A DNA stretch of 64,000 nucleotides from an uncultured Kordia sp. (GTDB taxonomy: Bacteria; Bacteroidota; Bacteroidia; Flavobacteriales; Flavobacteriaceae): positions 620,001 through 684,000 of the forward strand of contig NZ_CANMEZ010000001.1 of the NCBI RefSeq assembly GCF_947496985.1. The letters run 5' to 3'. How positions within the stretch are numbered: position 1 is the first letter of the stretch; the number at the start of each line of letters is the position of its first letter. The position numbers and the translations under genes are program-made. Below are positions 34,479-43,099 of the stretch, in pieces. The notes beneath the pieces were generated by a model. It saw only the letters and a program-made list of their open reading frames with translations, had not been told where the DNA came from and did not search any database.

Positions 34479-35014
34479 GTAAAAAAAATAAAAGTATTAG
34501 TAAATTTCTAAGTTATATACTTAGACACAATCCTGATAAACTAGGAATTACACTTGATGAAAACGGTTGGACTTCGGTTGTCGTTTTACTTAAAAAAATA
34601 AACGTAGCACCCTATTCGCTTTCCATGGAGGAATTAGAATATGTGGTTGCCACGAATAATAAAAAACGTTTTACTTTCAATGAAGATAAAACAATGATTA
34701 GAGCAAGTCAAGGACATTCTGTGAATATCGATTTAGGAATTCAACCTAAAAAACCACCAAGCTATCTATATCATGGAACAGTTGAAAAGTTTATCACATC
34801 CATTCAAGATAAAGGACTCATTAAAGGCACACGGCAACATGTGCATTTGAGCGAAGATAAAGAAACTGCCACCAATGTAGGAAGCAGGCGCGGAAAACCA
34901 ATCATTTTAACTATTAAAAGTGGTGAAATGTATGCGCAGAATTATACATTCTATCAATCGGAAAATGGTGTTTGGTTAACAGATAAAGTACCAACAAAGT
35001 TTATTGAATTCTGA
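34475..35014 (+). CDS. kptA: RNA 2'-phosphotransferase (KptA/Tpt1)
   Basis: A 179-aa enzyme that uses NAD to remove an internal 2'-phosphate from RNA, releasing nicotinamide and ADP-ribose 1'',2''-cyclic phosphate. The Arg-His-Arg-Arg set is seen in ISKFLSYILRHNPDKLG, RASQGHSV, YLYHGT and NVGSRRGKPIIL; the end NGVWLTDKVPTKFI is typical. Tpt1 relatives can also ADP-ribosylate 5'-phosphate ends of nucleic acids. In a bacterium without tRNA splicing its substrate is open. It links RNA repair to the ADP-ribose genes around it. Confidence 0.93.
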   Translation: MSKKNKSISKFLSYILRHNPDKLGITLDENGWTSVVVLLKKINVAPYSLSMEELEYVVATNNKKRFTFNEDKTMIRASQGHSVNIDLGIQPKKPPSYLYHGTVEKFITSIQDKGLIKGTRQHVHLSEDKETATNVGSRRGKPIILTIKSGEMYAQNYTFYQSENGVWLTDKVPTKFIEF

Positions 35015-35070
35015 CGTTATTCTGAATTTGATTTAGAATCACACATGAAACCAATTTATATATCAAAATC

Positions 35071-35616
35071 ATGGAAAAACTAGAAGATCACGTATACGTT
35101 GTTCCCAACCTTTTATCGCATGAAGAATGTGATGAAATGGTTCTCATAAGTGAAAAAATAGGTTATAAAGAAGCCAAAGTAAATATGCATGGAAAGCAAG
35201 TATTAATGACGATGGTTCGAAACAACTTACGTGTCATGTATAAAGATGAAGTATATGCCAATATACTTTGGGAAAAAGTAAAAACATATGTTCCACAACA
35301 AATAGGATATAGTTATGCTTTTGGTTTAAACGAAATGCTACGATTCTATAAATATGAAGAAGGACATCGATTTAAAATGCACAGAGACGGAAGCTATCGC
35401 AGAAACGATACAGAAGCGAGTCAATATAGCTTTTTAATCTATTTAAACGATGATTTTGAAGGAGGAGAAACTGTGTTCCGATCCGGAACAACGATTCGCC
35501 CTAAAAAAGGAAGTGCGCTATTATTTTTACACGGTTTACGCCATGAAGGTGCCGTTTTAAAAAACGGGACAAAATACGTACTTCGAACAGATATTATGTA
35601 CAGATTAAATTCCTAA
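35071..35616 (+). CDS. 2OG-Fe(II) oxygenase, prolyl 4-hydroxylase-like
   Basis: A 181-aa protein of the P4Hc type. Iron ligands are in KMHRDGSYRRND (HxD) and LLFLHGLRHEG (distal His); YVLRTDIMY holds the Arg/Lys that binds 2-oxoglutarate. FEGGETVF is a frequent family element. It probably hydroxylates a protein or small substrate in the cytosol. It sits in the island with a 55-base gap before it and 10 bases after it. Confidence 0.88.
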   Translation: MEKLEDHVYVVPNLLSHEECDEMVLISEKIGYKEAKVNMHGKQVLMTMVRNNLRVMYKDEVYANILWEKVKTYVPQQIGYSYAFGLNEMLRFYKYEEGHRFKMHRDGSYRRNDTEASQYSFLIYLNDDFEGGETVFRSGTTIRPKKGSALLFLHGLRHEGAVLKNGTKYVLRTDIMYRLNS

Positions 35617-35626
35617 AAAAGGAATC

Positions 35627-36457
35627 ATGGAAAATTTAAAAGAAATATTGAAAGAGAACTTTCAAAAAGAAAAAAGAAATAAAATCACATTTTTAACAGG
35701 CGCAGGATTGTCTGCAGCAAGCGGAATTCCAACATACAGAGGTTCGGACGGAATCTGGGTAAAAGGAACTAAATTCCACAAACCAGAAGAATTTGGAACC
35801 TTTAAATATTTTAGTAAAAATCAGGAAGAGGTTTGGCAATTTAATTTATTCCGAAAAGGAATGTTTGAAAAAGCACTACCAAATGATTCGCATACATTAT
35901 TGGCAGATATTGAAAAACTAATTCCAGAAGATTTCTCAATCATCACACAAAATATTGACGGATTGCATCAACGTGGTGGCAATTCTGGAAACAAAGTATT
36001 TGAAATTCATGGAAACATGCGAACGGTTCGTTGTTCTTTGGAATGTTCTAAAGCTATATATCTATACCCTAAATACATTGTAATTGATCGTATTGATGAG
36101 GAATTGACAGATAAAACTTGGGAAAAGCTCGAATGTCCAAAATGCGGCGCGGTTTTACGTCCAAATATTTTATGGTTTGACGAATACTACAATGAACGTT
36201 TATACAAAGTAGATTCTACTTTAAGAATTGCTAAAAACACTGGTGTTTTAGTCGTAATTGGAACTTCGGGAGCAACGTCATTGCCTTTGGCATTAGTAAA
36301 GCAAACTCTTAATTATGGTGGTTACGTATTAGATGTTAATTTGGAAAACAATAATATTACAAAACTTACTGAAAATAAAAAAAGAGCCATTCCATTTCGA
36401 ATGACAAGCGATGCATTTTTAAATGAGTTTTATAGTATTTTAAAAGGTCACATGTAA
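35627..36457 (+). CDS. Sir2 family NAD-dependent deacylase
   Basis: A 276-aa sirtuin. NAD-binding motifs: FLTGAGLSAASGIPTYRGSD, ITQNIDGLHQRGG; catalytic His in FEIHGNMRTVRC. The zinc pairs appear as CSLEC and CPKC, the first with a three-residue gap and 40 residues before the second. Sirtuins consume NAD and give O-acetyl-ADP-ribose, the substrate of the macrodomain and glycohydrolase genes nearby. A defence Sir2 (NADase) usually carries extra domains; here there is only the core, so protein deacylation is likelier. Confidence 0.88.
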   Translation: MENLKEILKENFQKEKRNKITFLTGAGLSAASGIPTYRGSDGIWVKGTKFHKPEEFGTFKYFSKNQEEVWQFNLFRKGMFEKALPNDSHTLLADIEKLIPEDFSIITQNIDGLHQRGGNSGNKVFEIHGNMRTVRCSLECSKAIYLYPKYIVIDRIDEELTDKTWEKLECPKCGAVLRPNILWFDEYYNERLYKVDSTLRIAKNTGVLVVIGTSGATSLPLALVKQTLNYGGYVLDVNLENNNITKLTENKKRAIPFRMTSDAFLNEFYSILKGHM

Positions 36458-36463
36458 TAGTTT

Positions 36464-37369
36464 ATGATTGAAAATATTGTTATAAATCAATTTAAAGGAA
36501 GTATTCTATTAGGTGCTATTGGAGATGCTTGGGGAAGTGCTTACGAAAATCAAACACTTCCTGATGAAAAGGCCTTTCATCTTTTTAAAGAACCAAAAAA
36601 AACTAAAATTTGGCAATTTACAGATGATACGCAACTTACCTTAGCAACATGCGAAGCTATTTTGGAAGATCCAACTGTGGCTCCGAAAACATTGGTTACG
36701 TATTTTCTAAAATATTACAATGAAAATCGCATCAATGGAATCGGAGCTTCTACGTTGAAAGCCTTACAAGAATTAAATGCAGGATCTCATTGGAGTCAAA
36801 CAGGAAGAAAAGGAGAATTTGCTGCAGGAAATGGAAGTGCAATGCGAATAGCTCCTGTAGCCTTTTTAAAAAACATTTCTAGAGAAAGAATCAGAGAGAT
36901 AAGCTATATTACTCATCAAAATGAAGAAGCTTATGTTGGCGCTTTAGCTATTGTTTTATGCATCAAAGAAATGATAGTAAATTCTTGGCAGCATAGTTCT
37001 TTACTTGAATGCATCATCCCACAATTACCAGATACAAATGTAAAAGATCGATTATTACTATTACACAAGTTAGAGCACAAATCAATTACCAATATTGGCG
37101 AACTTGGAAATAATGGCTATGTAGTAAATTCGATTCCATTAGCAATTTTTGCAGCTCAAAAAATAAAAACACAATCTGTAACAAGTATTTTTGAAGAATT
37201 AATAGCTGTTGGTGGAGATACTGATACAAATTGTTCCATTGCTGGTCAAATAATGGGTGCTTTTATAGGTATTAATAGTATTCCAATAGCGCTAAAAGAC
37301 AAAATAATATCACTTTCAGGTTATAGTAGTTTAGATGAAATTATTAATAAGTTATCAAATATCAATTAA
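36464..37369 (+). CDS. ADP-ribosylglycohydrolase family protein (third copy)
   Basis: A 301-aa ARH-family protein: ILLGAIGDAWGSAYENQ, WQFTDDTQLTLATCEAI and AVGGDTDTNCSIAGQIMGA, all metal ligands intact. It begins six bases after the sirtuin stop. It is no closer by eye to the first two copies than they are to one another, which suggests separate acquisition and distinct targets. Confidence 0.9.
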   Translation: MIENIVINQFKGSILLGAIGDAWGSAYENQTLPDEKAFHLFKEPKKTKIWQFTDDTQLTLATCEAILEDPTVAPKTLVTYFLKYYNENRINGIGASTLKALQELNAGSHWSQTGRKGEFAAGNGSAMRIAPVAFLKNISRERIREISYITHQNEEAYVGALAIVLCIKEMIVNSWQHSSLLECIIPQLPDTNVKDRLLLLHKLEHKSITNIGELGNNGYVVNSIPLAIFAAQKIKTQSVTSIFEELIAVGGDTDTNCSIAGQIMGAFIGINSIPIALKDKIISLSGYSSLDEIINKLSNIN

Positions 37370-37418
37370 TTCTAGATTCGTTAAATTAAATAGTATTTTT
37401 ACCTGTAAATAAAAATTC

Positions 37419-38153
37419 ATGAAAACATTCGTTATTGGAGATATTCACGGAGGACTAAAAGCGTTGATACAAGTTTTAAAACGTGCAAATGTGACCACTT
37501 CGGATACGCTTATTTTTATGGGCGATTATGTAGATGGCTGGAGTGAATCTGCTGAGCTTGTTGAGTTTTTAATCGACTTAAACAAAAAACAAAAATGTAT
37601 TTTCATTCGTGGAAATCATGATGTTTGGTGTCATGAATGGTTGCTAGACGGCTATGTAAACGATGTTTGGTATCAACACGGAGGAAAAGAAACCATTGAA
37701 AGTTATGATCGTATTTCTTTTGATAAAGAACAACATATAACGTTTTACAATCAGCTTGAAAATTATGTATTGGATGATCAAAATCGATTGTTTTTGCATG
37801 CAGGATTCACATCAATGCATGGTGTGGAAAAAGAATTTTACATAAAGAATTTTTATTTTGATAGAACACTTATAGAAACAGCGGTTTTAGTAGATGAGAT
37901 TGGCATTGAAAACATCAAAAGAGCGCAATACGGACCTAAAAGATTATCGTTGTACAATGAAATTTATGTTGGTCATACACCAACCATTCATTACGGAACA
38001 GACAAGCCTATGAAAGCACATAATTTGTGGGATATTGATACAGGCGCTGCTTTTACAGGAAAACTATCAATTTTAGATATAAATACGAAAGAATTTTGGC
38101 AAAGTGATCCGCTTCCTGAATTATATCCAAACGAAAAAGGGCGCAACAAATAG
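37419..38153 (+). CDS. Metallophosphoesterase (PPP-like)
   Basis: A 244-aa calcineurin-like enzyme. Metal-binding blocks: FVIGDIHGGLKAL, IFMGDYVDGW, FIRGNHDVW, LFLHAGFTS and YVGHTPTIH. It has the size of bacterial PrpA-like Ser/Thr or Tyr phosphatases and diadenosine tetraphosphatases. As the last gene of the island it might hydrolyse ADP-ribose phosphates, but that is inference. A 50-base gap separates it from the last glycohydrolase. Confidence 0.88.
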   Translation: MKTFVIGDIHGGLKALIQVLKRANVTTSDTLIFMGDYVDGWSESAELVEFLIDLNKKQKCIFIRGNHDVWCHEWLLDGYVNDVWYQHGGKETIESYDRISFDKEQHITFYNQLENYVLDDQNRLFLHAGFTSMHGVEKEFYIKNFYFDRTLIETAVLVDEIGIENIKRAQYGPKRLSLYNEIYVGHTPTIHYGTDKPMKAHNLWDIDTGAAFTGKLSILDINTKEFWQSDPLPELYPNEKGRNK

Positions 38154-38240
38154 TGTCTATTTTCTCAATACTATCAAAATTCTATTGACTATAAAGGTGT
38201 TAATTGTTGAAAATGCAAGGTAAATGTTGATATTTAGTGG

Positions 38241-38248
38241 TATTTTTG
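38241..38248 (+). promoter_or_regulatory. Candidate -7 element for the desaturase
   Basis: TATTTTTG matches TAnnTTTG and ends 19 bases before the ATG. The nearest TTG groups upstream are at unsuitable distances, so only the -7 part is supported. Confidence 0.5.
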
Positions 38249-38267
38249 CAAAATTAAACAACCATCA

Positions 38268-39269
38268 ATGTCTATAAAAAATATACGTTTAGAAGTCATG
38301 CAAACTATCGAGAAAGAAATCGATAGCTACATGGATAAATACCTAATTCCGCCAGAAAAAATATGGCAGCCTACCGATTTTTTACCAAATTCTCAAAAAG
38401 AAACTTTCTTTGATGAAGTTCATCAAATTAGAGAAGAAGCTAAAGAAATAGGATATGATTTATGGGTTGTCCTTGTGGGCGATACTATTACAGAAGAAGC
38501 TTTACCAACCTACGAATCGTGGTTAATGGATGTTGAAGGAATCAATCAACATGGAGAAAATGGCAGAGATAATGGTTGGGCAAAATGGATTCGCCATTGG
38601 ACAGGAGAAGAAAATCGTCATGGTGATGTCCTAAACAAATATTTGTATTTATCAGGTCGTGTAGATATGCGCGAAATTGAAATTACAACGCAACATTTGA
38701 TTAACGATGGATTTGATATCGGAACTGCAAATGATCCGTATAGAAACTTCGTATATACTAGTTTTCAAGAATTAGCTACGAATATTTCACACAAGCGTGT
38801 TGGAAAGTTGGCTAAGAAATCAGGAAATGTATTGCTTGGAAAAATGTGTAATATCATTGCTGGTGATGAAATGAGACACCATTTGGCATATAGAGAGTTT
38901 GTGAAAACAATCTTTAACTATGATCCAAGTGAAATGATGCTAGCGTTTGAAGATATGATGCGAAAAAAGATTGTAATGCCTGCACAATTTGTTCGTGAAT
39001 CAGGAGAAGCTATTGGAACTGCCTTTGAGAACTTTTCTAATGCCGCGCAACGTTTAGGTGTGTATACAACTCATGATTATATTGATATTTTAAGAAAGTT
39101 GAATGCATACTGGGAAATTGATAAATTAACCGGATTAAACGATGCTGCTGAGAAAGCTAGAAATTATGTAATGAAATTGCCAGATCGTATGGCACGTATT
39201 GCAGAACGTGTTGCAATACCAGAAGATGTTACAAGATTCAAATGGGTTGAAGCCAACGGAATGATGTAG
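38268..39269 (+). CDS. Acyl-ACP desaturase
   Basis: A 333-aa soluble di-iron enzyme that introduces a double bond into acyl chains for membrane fluidity. The two ExxH motifs are EENRHGD and GDEMRHHLAYRE, in helices of a four-helix bundle, and the family's TGEENRHG context is complete. Length is normal for stearoyl-ACP desaturase-like proteins. It has its own promoter, so it is probably not part of the island before it. Confidence 0.93.
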   Translation: MSIKNIRLEVMQTIEKEIDSYMDKYLIPPEKIWQPTDFLPNSQKETFFDEVHQIREEAKEIGYDLWVVLVGDTITEEALPTYESWLMDVEGINQHGENGRDNGWAKWIRHWTGEENRHGDVLNKYLYLSGRVDMREIEITTQHLINDGFDIGTANDPYRNFVYTSFQELATNISHKRVGKLAKKSGNVLLGKMCNIIAGDEMRHHLAYREFVKTIFNYDPSEMMLAFEDMMRKKIVMPAQFVRESGEAIGTAFENFSNAAQRLGVYTTHDYIDILRKLNAYWEIDKLTGLNDAAEKARNYVMKLPDRMARIAERVAIPEDVTRFKWVEANGMM

Positions 39270-39440
39270 CTTCATATTCGCTCAGCTATCGCATTTTTGG
39301 TTGGCTGTGCTGTTTAGTGAAATAAATTCATAACTGACAACCTCTAGCCAAATTTGATTCAGCTAGACATATGATTCCGAATAGAGTTTCAGATGACACA
39401 AAAAAAAGAATTCAATCATTGAATATTTCAATAAAAAACA

Positions 39441-39473
39441 AAAAAACTCGCTTCTTTGTAAAGCGAGTTTTTT
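39441..39473. terminator. Bidirectional terminator
   Basis: AAAAAACTCGCTT pairs perfectly with AAGCGAGTTTTTT over a 7-base loop. It separates the convergent desaturase and aldehyde dehydrogenase genes. Confidence 0.85.
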
Positions 39474-39498
39474 ATGAGTTTTGTTTTTAATCTCTATC

Positions 39499-41052
39499 CT
39501 ACAAATCAAACTTAATTCCTTGCGCTAATGGCAATTCAGTTGTGTAGTTGATTGTATTTGTTTGTCTACGCATGTATATTTTCCAAGCATCAGATCCAGA
39601 CTCACGTCCACCACCTGTATCTTTTTCTCCACCGAAAGCACCACCAATTTCTGCTCCAGACGTTCCAATATTTACATTGGCAATCCCACAATCAGATCCT
39701 GCAACAGATAAGAAACGTTCTGCTTCACGTAAGTTGTTTGTCATAATCGCAGATGATAATCCTTGTGCAACTCCATTTTGAAGTTCTAAAGCATTGGTTA
39801 CATCTCCAGAGTATTTCAATAAGTATAAAACTGGTGCAAATGTTTCATGCTGAACAATCTCGAATGAATTATCTGCTTCAGCAATAGCTGGTTTTACATA
39901 ACATCCGCTTTCATATCCTTCGCCTTCTAAAACACCACCTTCAACAACGATGTTTCCACCTTCAGCAACCACTTTTTCTAAAGCTGCTTGGTATCCTTTT
40001 ACAGCATCTTTATCGATAACTGGTCCAACATGATTATTTTCATCTAATGGATTTCCAATACGTAATTGTCCATAAGCAGCAACTACTGCATCTTTTACTT
40101 TATCATAGATAGAATCATGAATAATTAATCTACGTGTTGATGTACAACGTTGTCCTGCTGTTCCAACTGCTCCAAAAACAGCTCCAATAACAGTCATTTT
40201 AATATCTGCATCAGGTGTAACAATGATTGCATTGTTTCCTCCTAATTCCAGTAAAGATTTTCCTAAACGTCCTGCAACTTCTTTCGCCACTATTTTACCC
40301 ATACGCGTTGAACCTGTAGCAGAAACTAAGGGAATACGAGTGTCTTTAGAAAGATATTCTCCTACTTTATAATCACCGTTTACTAAACAGCAAATTCCTT
40401 CTGGCAAGTTGTTTTCAGCAAAAACCTCAGCAGCAATATTTTGACAAGCTACTCCACACATTGGTGTTTTTTCAGATGGTTTCCAAACACATACATCTCC
40501 ACAAATCCAAGCTAAAGCTGTATTCCAAGCCCAAACTGCTACTGGAAAGTTAAATGCAGAAATGATTCCTACAACTCCTAATGGATGATATTGCTCATAC
40601 ATTCTGTGTCCTGGACGCTCAGAATGCATTGTAAGTCCGTGAAGCTGACGTGATAATCCAACTGCGAAATCACAGATATCAATCATTTCTTGAACTTCTC
40701 CTAAACCTTCTTGGTATGATTTACCCATTTCATAAGAAACCAATTTTCCTAAAGCTTCTTTTTTCTCTCTTAATTTTTCTCCAAACTGGCGTACAATTTC
40801 TCCACGCTGCGGTGCTGGCATTGTTCTCCATGTTTTAAAAGCTGAAGTAGCAGCTTCCATCACTTTTTCATAGTCTTCTTTTGTTGAAGACTTTACTTTT
40901 CCAATCAATTTTCCATCTACTGGAGAGTATGATTCAATAATTTCTCCGTTAGAAAAATTTTCTGAACCTGTTGATGTTCCTTCGTTGATATCTTTTAAGC
41001 CTAGCGTTGCTAAAGCTTCTTTGATTCCAAAATCAGTAGTCACTGCTTCCAT
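39499..41052 (-). CDS. Aldehyde dehydrogenase, ALDH7/aminoadipate-semialdehyde type
   Basis: A 517-aa NAD(P)-dependent enzyme. The catalytic Glu lies in LLELGGNNAIIV and the catalytic Cys in GTAGQRCTSTRRLI; SATGSTRMGK binds the cofactor and FGGEKDTGGGRESGSDAWK is the ALDH7 C-terminal pattern. Antiquitin-type enzymes oxidise alpha-aminoadipate semialdehyde in lysine breakdown. It lies downstream of the 3-hydroxyanthranilate dioxygenase gene on the same strand, so a role in amino-acid catabolism fits. Confidence 0.9.
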   Translation of the reverse strand: MEAVTTDFGIKEALATLGLKDINEGTSTGSENFSNGEIIESYSPVDGKLIGKVKSSTKEDYEKVMEAATSAFKTWRTMPAPQRGEIVRQFGEKLREKKEALGKLVSYEMGKSYQEGLGEVQEMIDICDFAVGLSRQLHGLTMHSERPGHRMYEQYHPLGVVGIISAFNFPVAVWAWNTALAWICGDVCVWKPSEKTPMCGVACQNIAAEVFAENNLPEGICCLVNGDYKVGEYLSKDTRIPLVSATGSTRMGKIVAKEVAGRLGKSLLELGGNNAIIVTPDADIKMTVIGAVFGAVGTAGQRCTSTRRLIIHDSIYDKVKDAVVAAYGQLRIGNPLDENNHVGPVIDKDAVKGYQAALEKVVAEGGNIVVEGGVLEGEGYESGCYVKPAIAEADNSFEIVQHETFAPVLYLLKYSGDVTNALELQNGVAQGLSSAIMTNNLREAERFLSVAGSDCGIANVNIGTSGAEIGGAFGGEKDTGGGRESGSDAWKIYMRRQTNTINYTTELPLAQGIKFDL

Positions 41053-41139
41053 TTATTTATAACTTTTTTTAATTCTTTTGTTAAATTTTTGCGAAGATAG
41101 CACAATTCTAGCAATCTTCATTCTTCCGTAAATTGTTTA

Positions 41140-41856
41140 TTACTTCAAGTCAGTAATCTTATATGTGTAGCTTGCGCGAAGGTATTTTTGGTTTTTTGTA
41201 CTATCAATGGTATAACTTTCTCGTTTTTTATGCAATTGAAACCCAGTATCACCTTCATGTGCTATATTTTTTATCTGACTATATGTTGTTCCATGTTTGA
41301 CTAAATTTTCCTTTAGCAAGAATGTATTTGTATCAAAATAATACCACCAAACAGTTTTACTATTTGGATACATTGCCTTTATTTTATATGCTTCTGTTTG
41401 GTCTTCTAAAAATACTTTTCCTTGCAAAGTGAGCTCAACATCATCTGTCAGTAATTTATAAGGTTGCCACAATACATAATGTGCTCCTATGAGTTCTTTA
41501 CGTGCTTTTTGTAACGCTTCTATTTCCACTTGTGGTTCACCGTTGATAAAAAGTTGAATTTTTTCATCCTTTAGTATCATGTGCTTACGAATGTTTTCGT
41601 TATATGAAAACATTTCTGAGAAAAAATCAGGCTGCACTACCGTTTGAAACTTCTGTTTTGTAGAACTTTCTATGTTTCCTAAACTGTCGTATACAATTGT
41701 AGTTTTTTCATAAAACACACGATTAATTTTTTCCCAATTGGCAATACCTCCATGTGCTTCTTCCAACGATTTCTTGATAATTTTTTCCGCAGTCAATGTA
41801 GATTCGCATGACAATGCAAACATTAAAAAACTGAGTATAAAAATAACTTTACATTT
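41140..41856 (-). CDS. DUF6503-like lipoprotein
   Basis: A 238-aa protein. The start MKCKVIFILSFLMFALSC gives a clean lipoprotein signal; an earlier Met (MMNDSQL) would leave eight polar residues before it. The mature part begins with EKIIKKSLEEAHGGIANWEK and has the beta-rich, aromatic pattern (TVWWYYFDTNTFLLKENL) of LolA-like fold proteins. I recall such proteins under the DUF6503 name, but that is memory. Its start lies inside the end of the dioxygenase gene. Confidence 0.7.
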   Translation of the reverse strand, partial: KCKVIFILSFLMFALSCESTLTAEKIIKKSLEEAHGGIANWEKINRVFYEKTTIVYDSLGNIESSTKQKFQTVVQPDFFSEMFSYNENIRKHMILKDEKIQLFINGEPQVEIEALQKARKELIGAHYVLWQPYKLLTDDVELTLQGKVFLEDQTEAYKIKAMYPNSKTVWWYYFDTNTFLLKENLVKHGTTYSQIKNIAHEGDTGFQLHKKRESYTIDSTKNQKYLRASYTYKITDLK

Positions 41857-42391
41857 CATCAGCTGTGAATCGTTCATCAACTGGCATTACAGTTCCACAG
41901 TTATCACAAGTAAGCAAATCTTGCGACGCATAAAATGTTTTAAAGTGCCCTAAGAAATCTTTTTCAACATCTAACAATGGAAATTTCACTTCGTGTAATT
42001 TATGATTACAATTATCACAATACCATTGCAGACCATCCATGAAATTAGTTCCTTTTCGCTTTCGCTCAATTACAAGTCCGATGGAGTTTTCAAAACGAAC
42101 AGGTGAATGTGGCACGTTTGCAGGATGTAAATACATATCGCCAGGCCCTAACTTCATTGTTTTTTTCTGACCATCTTCTTGAATATGTACTTCTATATTA
42201 CCTTCTAATTGATAGAATAATTCCTCTGTTTCGTTATAATGATAATCTTTTCGAGCATTTGGTCCGCCAACAATCATTACAATATAATCACCTGCTTCTT
42301 TGTATAAATTTTTATTGGCTACAGGTGGTTTTAATAAGTCTCTATTTTCTTCAATCCATTGATTGAGATTAAACGGTTTTTGTATTCCCAT
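41849..42391 (-). CDS. nbaC: 3-hydroxyanthranilate 3,4-dioxygenase
   Basis: A 180-aa cupin enzyme of the kynurenine pathway that opens the ring of 3-hydroxyanthranilate. The iron ligands are in DYHYNETEELFYQLEG (His and Glu) and YLHPANVPHSPVRF (His). The C-terminus keeps a rubredoxin-like metal site, CDNCNHKLHE and LLTCDNCGTVMP, as in bacterial forms. Product would feed quinolinate and NAD synthesis or catabolism. Other kynurenine genes are not in the window. Confidence 0.93.
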   Translation of the reverse strand: MGIQKPFNLNQWIEENRDLLKPPVANKNLYKEAGDYIVMIVGGPNARKDYHYNETEELFYQLEGNIEVHIQEDGQKKTMKLGPGDMYLHPANVPHSPVRFENSIGLVIERKRKGTNFMDGLQWYCDNCNHKLHEVKFPLLDVEKDFLGHFKTFYASQDLLTCDNCGTVMPVDERFTADEM

Positions 42392-42562
42392 TATACGTAG
42401 AATTTTAGATTTTAAAATTACAATTTTTTTAGTGATCCGTTATCATCCTCATACAGATAACACAGTAATTCACTGACCTACAAGTGTTAAGTAAGGTAAA
42501 ACCGTACATTACTAACTGTATTATTCTATATCTTTTTTTTTAATTAAAAATACTAGAATATC

Positions 42563-42808
42563 ATGAAAAAAAAGAAAATTAACAGAAAACTAGCTTTAGG
42601 GAAAAAACAAATTTCAAATTTAGCTAGTGTACAAGGAGGTTTAGCATTATCACATCATACTTGTTTTTGCGAACCTACCATCGTATTCAATTGCACTTGG
42701 CTAAGCGAATTACGCACACAATGTGAATGTATTCCAACACAAAATGTTGAATGTCCATCTTGGGGAATTATCTGCCCAGTACCATCAAAAGATGTTTGTG
42801 AAGCATAA
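42563..42808 (+). CDS. Lanthipeptide-type precursor, first of five
   Basis: An 81-aa peptide with a basic leader MKKKKINRKLALGKKQISNL, then ASVQGG, the usual double-glycine cut. The leader matches the class I lanthipeptide pattern of Bacteroidota (LxLxKKxISxLN..xGG). The core has eight cysteines, the shared motif NCTWLSELRTQC and ends VCEA. Ser and Thr are available for dehydration. No LanB, LanC, radical SAM or peptidase gene is close. Confidence 0.75.
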   Translation: MKKKKINRKLALGKKQISNLASVQGGLALSHHTCFCEPTIVFNCTWLSELRTQCECIPTQNVECPSWGIICPVPSKDVCEA

Positions 42809-42826
42809 ACCATTAATTTAATTATC

Positions 42827-43081
42827 ATGAAAAAAAAGAAGTTAAAAATATTATCGCTAAAAAAGGCATCCATTTCTAAACTAAATGGTGGAGCGCTAGC
42901 TCCTGTTCCGTTAACTCGAAACATTAGAGATTGCGCCTTGACTATTGATTTGGTTAATTGTACAACAACAACTTGGATAAGTGAATTATACTCAGCTTGT
43001 TGCCCACCTTCTCAAGGAATTGGTTGTGAATCGTTCAATTTTCCATGTGAAAAATCATTCAATATCCCTTGTGAGCTATAA
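42827..43081 (+). CDS. Lanthipeptide-type precursor, second of five
   Basis: An 84-aa peptide. Leader MKKKKLKILSLKKASISKLN followed by GG; core opens with ALAPVPLTRNIRDC. It contains seven cysteines, the array motif as TTTTWISELYSACC and a C-terminal PCEL. It starts 18 bases after its neighbour's stop. The segment LTRNIRDC is nearly identical in the third peptide, showing recent duplication. Confidence 0.78.
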   Translation: MKKKKLKILSLKKASISKLNGGALAPVPLTRNIRDCALTIDLVNCTTTTWISELYSACCPPSQGIGCESFNFPCEKSFNIPCEL

Positions 43082-43099
43082 CCGTAAACACTTAAAGTG

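Noticed and set aside
35627-36457. Sir2 as a phage-defence NADase
   Set aside because: It has the zinc-bearing core of a deacylase and no extra effector or sensor domain; context favours metabolism or repair.
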